A stretch of 17,731 nucleotides of DNA from Coprobacillus sp. (GCA_021203745.1 JAJQAP010000086.1:1-17731); one strand, 5' to 3'; shown: positions 7,220 through 15,125, counted from the first letter of the stretch. The notes: generated from the letters alone by a model not told the origin. A program made the numbers and translations.

Positions 7220-10200
7220 TTATAGACTTGCTAGTACTGTGGTAGGTGTACCTGCGTAGTAGAAAATACTGGAACTAGTAATTTCTGTACTGGAATTAGA
7301 AGTAATAGTACTTGTAAAAGTCGTCATATCAACATAAACGACGCATGTTACTGTATTGGTATAATTTGCCGGCACATCACATTCAAACCAATAGCTTTGC
7401 CAAACATTGTCACTATTAGCCCAGTTTTCAAGGTTCATCCATAGTGTAGTTCCGGTACTTGTTTCACCCACTGTCGTGGTATAAACAACAACATGGGTGG
7501 AACCAGCAATGGTTGCGGTGGTCATTGTCTGTTGCGACCAGTTATACCATGGACCACCTTCAGTATTATCACCATTTTGCTTAAAGATTCCATCAGAACC
7601 ATTTTCAACACTTTGGGTAATAGAGAAACCTTGAATATTGTTTGCGTCTGTTGTGCTTGAAGTATCGATAACTAAGAAGTACAAACTTACATCACCAGTA
7701 TAGGTTGTATCTCCAGTGTCACTGCCTGTATCGCCGCTATAATCAAAGGCATCTACCATTGAATCCACTACTGAACTAGTAGCGGTACATGTAATGGACT
7801 GGGTGTAGTTATCAGTGGCATTACTATCGACTGTAAATGAGAAATCACTTGATCCAAGTTTTTCATTGTCCCAGTCAAGCTCTGTGTCATTAGCAGCATA
7901 GAGAATGTTATAGCCATATGATTCACCAACTACTACAGAATCGTATGTGCATGTAAATGTAACGGATTCATCAGTGGCATTTTCAGTTAACTTCACATAG
8001 TCACCCCATACCCACCAACCAGTAGAGGAACTATCCCAGTAGCCATTTAAGGCACTCTGCATCCATAATGAATAACCACTAGCACATTTCTTAATGTGTC
8101 CACTGCCATCTTTGATAGTGACTTGTAGGGTGTAATTACTGACATATGTCGCGTCTGGTTTTAGACCCTCGTCTTCACTCTCGCTTGATGGGAATTCACT
8201 TGCTAGTGTATAGCAACCAGTTAAATCTTGATACTGAGTACCATCATCTGTTGCATCGCTACTAATTGTGCAATAGAAGTCATACTTTTCATATGTATCT
8301 GCGGGGTTGATTGGACGCCACGTGCTTGTACTTTCGTTTTCATAGATGAAGCAGATATCAAAGGCATAGGTCTCTCCAGGGATGACTCCACTAAAAGTTG
8401 CAGAGTAAGCAACATGAGAATCATATGTTGTTTCATCTAGTTTAATGTATTGATCAGACCACTCATAATATGGATCACCTTCGGTTGGAGTAATTAGATT
8501 ACCACCGAAGTTACCATGGACATATAGTGATCCATAAGATGGACATTGTTGAACGTCTCCATTTGTATCATAGATTGTAAAGACGATTGTATAGTTATTT
8601 ACAGGGGTAGTTTCACTACCTGTGTCACCACCTTGACTTGGATCATCACCACTTTCTCCTTGATCACCTGTATCAACAGCGTTTTCCATAAATTCATCAA
8701 GAGTGCTATCAATAGAGCAAGTTACATATTGGGTGTAGTCGTCTGTAGCGCCACTATCCACTTCAAAGTAGAAGTTTTCTGAACCAAGTTTGTTGTTCCA
8801 ATCAACTTCTGAACCTGTTTGCGTGTAGTAGATGTTAAAGTTAGGATAGCTATTTGCTTCGACATAACCAAATGTATATGTATAAGCTAAATTATCATTC
8901 TCGTCGGTGGTCTCTTCTAATTTAACAAGATCGCCCCAATTGTACCAGCCTTCAGAGTTGTTTTCTTCATCGCTCCCATCATAACTTTCATTAACTGTCC
9001 ATTTTCCATCCATATCTCCACTGATATATAGATCATATCCTGATGGTGCTTTTTTCACTGTGGTGCCATTACTATCATATAAAGTAATGACTAAGGTAAA
9101 GTTATGGATATAGGTAGCATCGGGTTTACCACCATCTGTAGTGCCACTGAAAGAGCCATACTGCTGTTCAAGGTTATAACAGCCAGTAACATCTACGTTT
9201 TGACTGCCACCATCTGTTGCATCACTACTTATTGTGACACCAATTTTTTCTCCATTCTCTTTAACGAGATTAGCCCAGTCGTCACTGGCGCTATCTCCTG
9301 TTGGAACAAAGATGATATTGCATTCGTAGTAAACTCCAGGAATGACATTATTTACGGTTATAGAGTAAGTTGTATTTTCTGCTGTCTTACTCTCGGTTAG
9401 GGCTTCCCAATTACCCCAAGTATACCAACCATTACCATCCGCATCTTCGGTCCATTCACCACCGAAGTTACTTTGAATGTATAGACTGCCATTATCTGGG
9501 CATGTTTGAACGGTATTATTAGAGTCATATAAAGTAAAGATAATTGTATAGTTATTTATAGTTGTGGTTTGTTCTTCACCTGTATCACCACTACCTCCAC
9601 CACTACCTGAATCTGTTATGTCTGTAACTATGACATCAATTGATGTAGGAGTATAATCTGTTGCACTTATTGTAAGGGTAGTAGTACCTGCACCTACCAC
9701 TGTTACTGTTAAACCACTAATAGAGATAACATCGTATCCAGTGGTTGAAATAGAAACATCATCGGCACTTGCTTCTTGTCTAGTAGAACTACCATCTGAA
9801 CCTGTGGTTACTAGATAGACCTGTAACTCTACACTTGTCTGTGTTTGGCCGTTACCATCATATGTAAGAGTGGTTAACGCTTCAGTGTTATCCACTTCTA
9901 TTGTATAGGTATAGGTTATATCCTCTCCTGAACCTTCACCTTCTTTTTCTCCAAGTAGTTCGCTTAAAGAAGAGTCAAGGAATATATACTTATCTCCTCC
10001 AGACGAAGAATTACCATTAACTGTCTCTAAACCACTATAGACAAGAGGGGACTCTAATGAGACATCTTTATCGGTGTACTCAATATAAAGAGAGTACTCA
10101 TAAGTCCCGTATTCGATATCAGAGATTGTCGTTTGATAGTTCCCCTCTTCATTAACAGTTAAGGGAGTAAAACTATCTCTTACTAAAGAACCATAAAGGT

Positions 10201-10414
10201 ATAAAGAGGCCCCTTCTGGGATAGACTCTAGATTACCTTGGTAGTAAAAACCATACTCCACAAGATACGAGGAGTAAGAACTAGGTTCATTAACCTCTTC
10301 ACTCGATGAACTTCTGTTATTCGATCCACTTGGTCCCGAAGTAAGGGACATGTCACATGAAGACATCGATAAAGCGATTAAAGGTAAAAGGATCAATAAT
10401 TTACTTTTTTTCAT
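7220..10414 (-). CDS. Large modular surface lipoprotein with ABAB glycan-binding-like modules
   Basis: A 1064-residue lipoprotein. The signal peptide ends in SMSSC with Cys20, followed by a Ser/Asn/Gly linker. Order of parts: a diverged beta-sandwich module (about 50-150, SIPEGASLYLYGSL...GTYEYSLYI); one Ig-like repeat (about 168-265) matching those of the giant lipoprotein; four 125-140-residue modules starting near 288, 438, 608 and 755; and a C-terminal domain from about 905. Modules 1 and 3 carry CPxxGSLYxxxNFGG, while modules 2 and 4 carry KKxxSGYxLW/Y, so the protein looks like an A-B-A-B duplication. Modules contain Trp-rich loops typical of carbohydrate binding, but no enzyme motif is visible. 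An in-frame TTG at 10423 was rejected because the ATG at 10414 has AAGGAG at 10-nt spacing, as in the sister genes. Confidence 0.85.
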   Translation of the reverse strand: MKKSKLLILLPLIALSMSSCDMSLTSGPSGSNNRSSSSEEVNEPSSYSSYLVEYGFYYQGNLESIPEGASLYLYGSLVRDSFTPLTVNEEGNYQTTISDIEYGTYEYSLYIEYTDKDVSLESPLVYSGLETVNGNSSSGGDKYIFLDSSLSELLGEKEGEGSGEDITYTYTIEVDNTEALTTLTYDGNGQTQTSVELQVYLVTTGSDGSSTRQEASADDVSISTTGYDVISISGLTVTVVGAGTTTLTISATDYTPTSIDVIVTDITDSGSGGGSGDTGEEQTTTINNYTIIFTLYDSNNTVQTCPDNGSLYIQSNFGGEWTEDADGNGWYTWGNWEALTESKTAENTTYSITVNNVIPGVYYECNIIFVPTGDSASDDWANLVKENGEKIGVTISSDATDGGSQNVDVTGCYNLEQQYGSFSGTTDGGKPDATYIHNFTLVITLYDSNGTTVKKAPSGYDLYISGDMDGKWTVNESYDGSDEENNSEGWYNWGDLVKLEETTDENDNLAYTYTFGYVEANSYPNFNIYYTQTGSEVDWNNKLGSENFYFEVDSGATDDYTQYVTCSIDSTLDEFMENAVDTGDQGESGDDPSQGGDTGSETTPVNNYTIVFTIYDTNGDVQQCPSYGSLYVHGNFGGNLITPTEGDPYYEWSDQYIKLDETTYDSHVAYSATFSGVIPGETYAFDICFIYENESTSTWRPINPADTYEKYDFYCTISSDATDDGTQYQDLTGCYTLASEFPSSESEDEGLKPDATYVSNYTLQVTIKDGSGHIKKCASGYSLWMQSALNGYWDSSSTGWWVWGDYVKLTENATDESVTFTCTYDSVVVGESYGYNILYAANDTELDWDNEKLGSSDFSFTVDSNATDNYTQSITCTATSSVVDSMVDAFDYSGDTGSDTGDTTYTGDVSLYFLVIDTSSTTDANNIQGFSITQSVENGSDGIFKQNGDNTEGGPWYNWSQQTMTTATIAGSTHVVVYTTTVGETSTGTTLWMNLENWANSDNVWQSYWFECDVPANYTNTVTCVVYVDMTTFTSTITSNSSTEITSSSIFYYAGTPTTVLASL

Positions 10415-10525
10415 ATTGAACAAACTCCTTATTTATATTTATAAGTAAGTAGATAGTAATGATTAATAAAACACTAAAAAAGTAGTTGCCTAAAATAATC
10501 TATACTATCTTATTTATTTGTATTT

Positions 10526-10554
10526 ATCTTAAATAGATAAAAAGCAAAATACAA
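10526..10554 (-). promoter_or_regulatory. Promoter of the ABAB-module lipoprotein gene
   Basis: TTGTAT (10554-10549), 17 nt, TAAGAT (10531-10526). The T-rich spacer and TTGTA -35 resemble the promoter of the giant lipoprotein. A UTR of about 105 nt would precede the ATG at 10414. Confidence 0.55.
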
Positions 10555-10561
10555 CACAATT

Positions 10562-10594
10562 AAAAAAATAGGTGGCACAGAGTGCCACCTATTT
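10562..10594 (-). terminator. Terminator of the single-module lipoprotein gene
   Basis: A 13-bp perfect stem built on AATAGGTGGCAC-tct-GTGCCACCTATT (minus strand) is followed by a T-run (10568-10562, partly used by the stem). It lies about 28 nt after the stop. Its sequence is nearly the same as the hairpin after the next paralogue upstream. Confidence 0.85.
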
Positions 10595-10621
10595 AATTTA
10601 AGAAAACCTCTTTGCTAATCC

Positions 10622-11578
10622 TTATAGTGATTGGATGAGTGTTTCAATGCTCGTCACATTAGTGTGCCACCAACTGGCATTGTAACTTGGTTTTGTATTT
10701 GTACTAACATCACAAACATAAACAGCATATCCAGACGTATTTTCAACAATAGTAATTGTATTTGTAGAAATGTCTAGACCACCATCTGTACTTTCATAGA
10801 TATAGAAGTAGTCGGTTGTATTGGCGGCATATGTACCTACACCAGAATATAGGCATGTTGCTCCAGTTCCTGTTGTTGCCTGAGTGGCCGCTGAATAGTT
10901 ATAATATCCATCTGTATTTGTGGTAAATGGATTACCACCACAATTAATGTAATGGGTCTCAGTAGATGTAGTAGAAATCCCTGTAAAGAGAATATAGAAC
11001 TGGACATCTGAACCCTTTTGAGGATATTGAGTAGCAAGGGTGTAACAACCATTAACATCAAAGTATGAAGTTCCACCATCTTCTGCATCAGCGGGAAGAG
11101 TGAGAGAGAGATTACCACTTCCGTAGACTGGGTTCCAAGAACTTTGGGCATCATCACCTTCGTAGTTAAACATAATCATGTAGGTATATGAAGCTCCCGG
11201 GGTTAAACCAGTAAAGGTTACTGAATAAGCTTGATTACCGCTCTCATCTTCAGCAGATGTTAATTGTAAGCGAGTCCCCCAGTTAGTGCTTGTATAGTCG
11301 TCAAAGGTACCACCAATATAAAGTGATCCATATTCTGGGCAAGTCTGCACTGCACTTGAACTATCATAAAGGGTAAAGACGAGTGTATAACTTTCGGTTT
11401 CTTCTTCACCTTCATCATTATTTTCACCATCTTCTGTTGGAGTGGTATCTGTGGGTTCACTAGTTTCTTCACTAGTTGTGCCACTTTCAGTAGGAGTTTC
11501 TGTAGTTTCAGAGCATGCCCCAAGGCCTAATACTAGTGCTAGCGCGGCAATACTTGTTAATAATTTAGTTTTTTTCAT
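10622..11578 (-). CDS. Single-module surface lipoprotein
   Basis: A 318-residue lipoprotein. The signal peptide ends in LGLGAC (Cys22). A 40-residue Thr/Ser/Glu/Pro linker follows. One shared module (about 63-185) has YTLVFTLYDSSSAVQTCPEYGSLYIGGTF, then the TPGASYTYMIMF strand and the closing GGTSYFDVNGCYTL. The C-terminal domain (about 190-318) starts DVQFYILF and ends in TSIETLIQSL; it is shared with the gene upstream. An upstream in-frame ATG at 11635 was rejected because it would bury the signal peptide. The ribosome-binding site AAGGAG lies 13 nt before the chosen ATG, slightly long. Probable cell-surface glycan-binding protein by inference; ligand unknown. Confidence 0.82.
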   Translation of the reverse strand: MKKTKLLTSIAALALVLGLGACSETTETPTESGTTSEETSEPTDTTPTEDGENNDEGEEETESYTLVFTLYDSSSAVQTCPEYGSLYIGGTFDDYTSTNWGTRLQLTSAEDESGNQAYSVTFTGLTPGASYTYMIMFNYEGDDAQSSWNPVYGSGNLSLTLPADAEDGGTSYFDVNGCYTLATQYPQKGSDVQFYILFTGISTTSTETHYINCGGNPFTTNTDGYYNYSAATQATTGTGATCLYSGVGTYAANTTDYFYIYESTDGGLDISTNTITIVENTSGYAVYVCDVSTNTKPSYNASWWHTNVTSIETLIQSL

Positions 11579-11651
11579 AATTAAAACTTTTCTCCTTTTA
11601 ATTAAGATTAAGTATTTAGATATAGATACACACATAAAAGACGAATACAGG

Positions 11652-11680
11652 ATCTTAAATAGAAGTACCTTATCTTACGT
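11652..11680 (-). promoter_or_regulatory. Candidate promoter of the single-module lipoprotein gene
   Basis: ACGTAA (11680-11675), 17 nt, TAAGAT (11657-11652). The CTATTTAAGAT around the -10 is identical to that of the ABAB lipoprotein promoter. The -35 is weak. A second TAAGAT lies just upstream. Confidence 0.4.
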
Positions 11681-11698
11681 TAGGTAAAGCGTACTCCT

Positions 11699-11714
11699 AA
11701 AAAAAAAAAAAAAA
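11699..11714. repeat. A16 homopolymer upstream of the single-module lipoprotein gene
   Basis: Sixteen consecutive A residues followed by CAAG. The same A16-CAAG 20-mer occurs at 13635-13654, so one copy lies on each side of the three-module lipoprotein gene. This copy lies 121 nt upstream of the single-module lipoprotein start and about 20 nt upstream of its candidate -35. Homopolymers of this length are prone to slippage. Confidence 0.6.
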
Positions 11715-11725
11715 CAAGTTCTGCC

Positions 11726-11766
11726 GTACCATCCAACAAGAATAGGTGGTACGAGTACCACCTATT
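11726..11766 (-). terminator. Hairpin pair after the three-module lipoprotein gene
   Basis: The first hairpin, AATAGGTGGTA-ctcg-TACCACCTATT (11766-11741), is the counterpart of the terminator after the neighbouring paralogue, but lacks an adjacent U-tract. Its 3' arm can instead pair onward: GTACCA (11755-11750) with TGGTAC (11731-11726). The U16 run lies 11 nt after that alternative hairpin. It may be a terminator or an attenuator-like switch. Confidence 0.5.
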
Positions 11767-11793
11767 TAATTATGAGTTGGATGTAAATATAAG

Positions 11794-13482
11794 TTAAATT
11801 GTGTAGTAACTACCGAGATTATTGATAACTGTTTCGATGCTATCAACGCCTGTTACCCATTTACCACTATTATTCCAGACATTTTGAGTACCGGAGTTAC
11901 TAGCCCAGTTGGTTAATGTTACTTCACCAATATAAACAGCATATGTTCCTGTTGCATTTTCGGGGACTTCAATTCCATTTGTTCCTGATTGAGGATTCCA
12001 GCTGCCACTATAGAGGGTACACCAGACATTAGCGTGTGAGGAGGCAGTAAAGTAGCTACTACTATAAATAACTGTCTTGCTGTTGCTAGCGGTTGTAGCG
12101 GTAGCACCGGAACCATTATAGGTAATGCTAGCACCTTCAGCTGGACTATTGACTCCACACCCCCAATTAGCAGCAGCTACATTGGTGGAAATGCTGTCGA
12201 CACTAGTGGAACCACTATCGACATAGAGCACATAGAAGTTTGTGTCAGCGCCAATCGCTTGAATGACAGTATTTAGATCATCATAATTTGTTTGATGAGT
12301 AATTAAATAGTCTTGATTATCTGAAGTTACTGTAAAGGTGGTTTTACCTAAACTATGACCCCAGTCAACAGTGCCGGTCTCACAGAATAAGAACTCAATC
12401 TCATATTCACCAGTGGTGATCTGAGAGAATGTATATGTATAAACATATGTGCCACTTTTGCTTTCATCTAGTGTTAACTTATAATCAGTGCTTGTAACCC
12501 ACTGACTCCATTCATCAACATCAAATGAACCCGCAAAATAAACGGTATCGCCTTCTGGCACTGCAAGAGCGGTTGTCCCGGTTGTAGCATCGGTAAAGGT
12601 TACACTGATGGTGAAATTTGAGACAACTTTTTCTTCACTAGATCCACCTTCGCTAGGTTCGGGAAGGATGTTTGCAAGAGAATCTGTCGCGGTGATTGTG
12701 GCTTCAATTGTCGCTCCATCTTCAGTTCCTTCTGCAATAGTGAAAGTCTCGTTAGCGCCATTGACTTTATAAGTATTGTAGTCTGATGGAGTTTCACCAG
12801 TGTAATAGATAGAAACCCAATACTCATACTGAATTGGCATTAACTCATCAAATGTATAGACATAATATCCTTCTTCAATAGAGCATTCGACAAATCCCCA
12901 GTTAGAGAATGTTCCTGCCACACGTAGTGTAGCGTAAGATAAAACGCTTTCTGGACTTTCATTATAGACGACATTGAATTTTACTTTGACGTTTTTTATC
13001 ACACTACTAGGATCAGGGATAATTGAGTCTAATGTATTAGAAGCGGTTAGGGATACTTTATTTACATAACCATCACCCTCTTCACCTGTTATAGTAAAGG
13101 TTTCATTTGATTGGGTTATACGATATGAATAAGATCCTGCTGTTTCAGCATCATATCCAAGGCATACTTGATACTCATAAGTACCCGCTTTAATAGTGGC
13201 AAAGGTGATTTCATAACGACTTTCGTTTTCTGTAAGCGCTTCAAAAGTCCAGTTATTGAAACTACCGGTAATATAAGCATCTGCGTATTCTGGAACGCTT
13301 TCCACTTCTTCAGCATAGATAAACTCAATACTTAAAGTGTAATTAGATAATGTTGTTACTTCACTACTTGTTTCCTCTTCACTTGAAGATGTGCTTGTAG
13401 AGCTATCTGAAGAGGCTCCTTCACATCCTGTAAGGGTCAAGGCAAGTAAAGGAAGAATAACTAAACATTTCTTTAGTTTCAT
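11794..13482 (-). CDS. Three-module surface lipoprotein with starch/glycogen-binding-like domains
   Basis: A 562-residue lipoprotein. The signal peptide ends in LTLTGC (Cys20), followed by a Ser/Glu-rich linker. Three beta-sandwich modules follow, near 45-155, 160-275 and 290-400. The first two carry YITGSFNNW (72-78) and RVAGTFSNW, each followed about 20-30 residues later by a G-x-YEY or x-YEYWV strand. This is the layout of CBM48/CBM20-type starch/glycogen-binding domains, so the best inference is polysaccharide binding at the surface. The third module has FAGSFDVDEWSQW. The C-terminal domain (about 405-562) begins DTNFYVLYVD and contains VDSIETVINNL, matching the next gene's C-terminus. 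AAGGAG lies 10 nt before the ATG. Confidence 0.85.
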   Translation of the reverse strand: MKLKKCLVILPLLALTLTGCEGASSDSSTSTSSSEEETSSEVTTLSNYTLSIEFIYAEEVESVPEYADAYITGSFNNWTFEALTENESRYEITFATIKAGTYEYQVCLGYDAETAGSYSYRITQSNETFTITGEEGDGYVNKVSLTASNTLDSIIPDPSSVIKNVKVKFNVVYNESPESVLSYATLRVAGTFSNWGFVECSIEEGYYVYTFDELMPIQYEYWVSIYYTGETPSDYNTYKVNGANETFTIAEGTEDGATIEATITATDSLANILPEPSEGGSSEEKVVSNFTISVTFTDATTGTTALAVPEGDTVYFAGSFDVDEWSQWVTSTDYKLTLDESKSGTYVYTYTFSQITTGEYEIEFLFCETGTVDWGHSLGKTTFTVTSDNQDYLITHQTNYDDLNTVIQAIGADTNFYVLYVDSGSTSVDSISTNVAAANWGCGVNSPAEGASITYNGSGATATTASNSKTVIYSSSYFTASSHANVWCTLYSGSWNPQSGTNGIEVPENATGTYAVYIGEVTLTNWASNSGTQNVWNNSGKWVTGVDSIETVINNLGSYYTI

Positions 13483-13634
13483 AATTTCTTTTCTCCTTTT
13501 ATATAATTAGATATTTATGTAATACACATATATAGTTAAATAGATAATCAATTCACCAAAAAGGTTATTACTAACTTTCTTAGATAAGGTTAATTACATA
13601 TGTGTATTTTTGAATACATTAGTAAAGATAAACC

Positions 13635-13666
13635 AAAAAAAAAAAAAAAACAAGACATAGTTGTCT
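13635..13666 (-). terminator. Terminator with a 16-residue U-tract after the 147-aa gene
   Basis: AGACA-acta-TGTCT (13666-13653) forms a 5-bp hairpin followed by TG and sixteen T on the minus strand. It begins about 20 nt after the stop at 13687. The A16-CAAG on the plus strand is identical to that at 11699-11718. The tract is 153 nt upstream of the three-module lipoprotein start. Confidence 0.55.
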
Positions 13667-13686
13667 AGAATTACCTTGCATTGTCT

Positions 13687-14130
13687 TTAGTAGTCGTATC
13701 CCACAATAACGGCGTAGAAGTACTCTTCGTGCCCTTCTTTTGCTAGCTCTCTAAGGGCAACAAATCTTATATTCCCATCTTTAATTCTTCCGTCTGCGTG
13801 GACACATCCAGGAGTGGTCTGACCATGTTCTAAGATATCTTTTTTCATTTCACTAACGGATAAGGCTCCCTCTTTTTCTAGGGCATAGACAAAACCTTCC
13901 ATTTTCTCGTTATAAGCTTCACGAGAACCGCTCCAAATGTCACAAAGACTCTCTCTATGACTGCTATTATAGTTATTTACATACTCGATAAATCTCTCAC
14001 TATCATCATCTAGATATAAGATATCTAGGGGTATTTTACATACCTCTAAGGTCTCTACTTTTCCTTTAACTATAACTTGTACTTTTTCACCCGTTCCATA
14101 ATCTTTAGTGCTTACATGATAATATGGCAT
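13687..14130 (-). CDS. Uncharacterised 147-residue protein
   Basis: A soluble protein with no signal peptide or membrane helix and no family recognised. The start MPYYHVSTKDYGTGEKVQVIV vaguely recalls the Tyr-His-x-Ser/Thr opening of ADP-ribosyltransferase folds such as Arr, but the remaining motifs cannot be confirmed. The middle is acidic and helical (YLDDDSERFIEYVNNY). The C-terminal half has CVHADGRIKDGNIRFVALRELAKEG and ends in EEYFYAVIVGYDY. AAGGAG lies upstream at a long 14-nt spacing. Two TATAAT hexamers lie 30-60 nt upstream, without a clear -35. A terminator follows the stop, so it appears to be transcribed alone. It sits between the lipoproteins and the AbiE-like operon and could be cargo of either. 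Confidence 0.6.
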   Translation of the reverse strand: MPYYHVSTKDYGTGEKVQVIVKGKVETLEVCKIPLDILYLDDDSERFIEYVNNYNSSHRESLCDIWSGSREAYNEKMEGFVYALEKEGALSVSEMKKDILEHGQTTPGCVHADGRIKDGNIRFVALRELAKEGHEEYFYAVIVGYDY

Positions 14131-14471
14131 ATTCTCTATACACTCTCCTTTATATATGTATTATATCATAGCGGATATTATATCACCTAATGACATTAAA
14201 AAGATCATTAAGGTCTTTACATTAATAACTATTAGATTTTAAAGGACTTCTTATCATCACTATATAAACTATAGAGAAACAATCCGTATCCTTATATATC
14301 TTAATCTGATTAAGTCCATAGGTAAAAGATTAACTATAGATAGGGCATTTTAGGGTAAAGTATTTTCTAGGTTTTTAGAATTTTTTATATAAATAAAATA
14401 GTTAATAATATAACTATATATAATATAAAATAAATTTTATTTATATAACTAGTAGAGTTATTTTCTTTTTG
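14131..14471. other. AT-rich intergenic region between divergent genes
   Basis: No gene is supported here. Minus-strand TATAAT hexamers near 14145-14180 may serve the 147-aa gene. A small hairpin CTTAAT-ctg-ATTAAG lies at 14300-14314. A 15-bp perfect inverted repeat (14385-14399 with 14434-14448, arms TATATAAATAAAAT plus one pair) lies upstream of the AbiE-like promoter. All of it is so AT-rich that chance pairing must be considered. Confidence 0.5.
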
Positions 14472-14500
14472 TTGTCATATTAGGTTAAAATAAGTAAACT
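14472..14500 (+). promoter_or_regulatory. Promoter of the AbiE-like operon
   Basis: TTGTCA (14472-14477), 17 nt, TAAACT (14495-14500). A GAGG ribosome-binding site lies 7 nt before the ATG at 14518. AbiEi proteins are known to repress their own promoter at inverted repeats; the nearest candidate here is the inverted repeat ending 23 nt upstream. Confidence 0.55.
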
Positions 14501-14517
14501 AATATCGAGGAAAGAAA

Positions 14518-15123
14518 ATGATTAGTGAAAGACTAGAAAAAGTATATGGAAGGGAAGTACCCATCTTTAGTGAAGAGATACTTAATGAGTATCCTAACTA
14601 TTCAAGGGTATATGTTTTTCGTAAGCTCAAAGAAGAGGTAGAAAGCGGAAGCATAAAACAATACGTGAGGGGAGTGTACTACATCGCTAATCGTAAAAAT
14701 CCTTATTCCACAATCAATGCCTACAAGATTATGGAAAAGAAATATGTTGGTACAAAGAAAAATCCAATAGGGGTGTATTCGGGAGCATTTTTAAAAAATC
14801 AATTCTATGTTTCAAGAAATGTCGCTGCAGTAAGAGAAATAGTATCCAATAATGAATCCTCAAAAAGAAGAGAAATAGAAATCAATAAAACAAAATTTGT
14901 TGTTTCTAAATCAAGAGTGACTATTACAAAAGAAAACGTTAATCAATACACTCTTCTAGAACTATTTTCTAAAACAAAAGAAGAAGAATTTAATGAAAGA
15001 TCACTTGAATATGTAAAAGACTTTATGAAAAAAGAAAAAGTCAGTAAAAAGTCCTTGCTTATAATGTCAAAATATTTTCCAGATAAGGCAATAGTAAACA
15101 TGATTAAATTAGGGGTGGTATAA
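14518..15123 (+). CDS. AbiEi-like antitoxin/transcriptional repressor
   Basis: A 201-residue basic protein whose layout fits AbiEi/DUF6088-type antitoxins. The N-terminal part (about 1-60) reads as a winged helix: IFSEEILNEYPNYSRVYVFRKLKEEVESG, then the wing SIKQYVRGVYYIANRK. The middle, PIGVYSGAFLKNQF, matches the point where AbiEi proteins carry a conserved 'G-x-x-L' block. The C-terminus is Lys-rich with helices. Known AbiEi proteins neutralise the AbiEii nucleotidyltransferase and repress the operon. The downstream gene is an AbiEii homologue separated by only 2 nt, which is the strongest support. Start chosen from GAGG at 7 nt. Confidence 0.75.
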   Translation: MISERLEKVYGREVPIFSEEILNEYPNYSRVYVFRKLKEEVESGSIKQYVRGVYYIANRKNPYSTINAYKIMEKKYVGTKKNPIGVYSGAFLKNQFYVSRNVAAVREIVSNNESSKRREIEINKTKFVVSKSRVTITKENVNQYTLLELFSKTKEEEFNERSLEYVKDFMKKEKVSKKSLLIMSKYFPDKAIVNMIKLGVV

Positions 15124-15125
15124 GG

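Noticed and set aside
8228..9400. Plus-strand open frames of 70-98 codons within the lipoprotein gene
   Set aside because: They are antisense to a long, clearly modular coding sequence, lack ribosome-binding sites and their translations show no domain logic.
10415..10423. TTG start nine bases upstream of the ATG of the 1064-aa lipoprotein
   Set aside because: It would sit 1 nt after AAGGAG, too close for initiation. The ATG at 10414 has the 10-nt spacing of the sister genes.
10451..10510. 8-bp inverted repeat AGATAGTA/TACTATCT in the lipoprotein 5' UTR as a riboswitch
   Set aside because: An 8-bp AT-rich pair across 44 nt is expected by chance in about 100 nt, and no matching structure was found in the sister UTRs.
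11579..11635. Upstream ATG extending the 318-aa lipoprotein by 19 residues
   Set aside because: It places charged residues before a complete lipoprotein signal peptide, and the AAGGAG lies downstream of this ATG.
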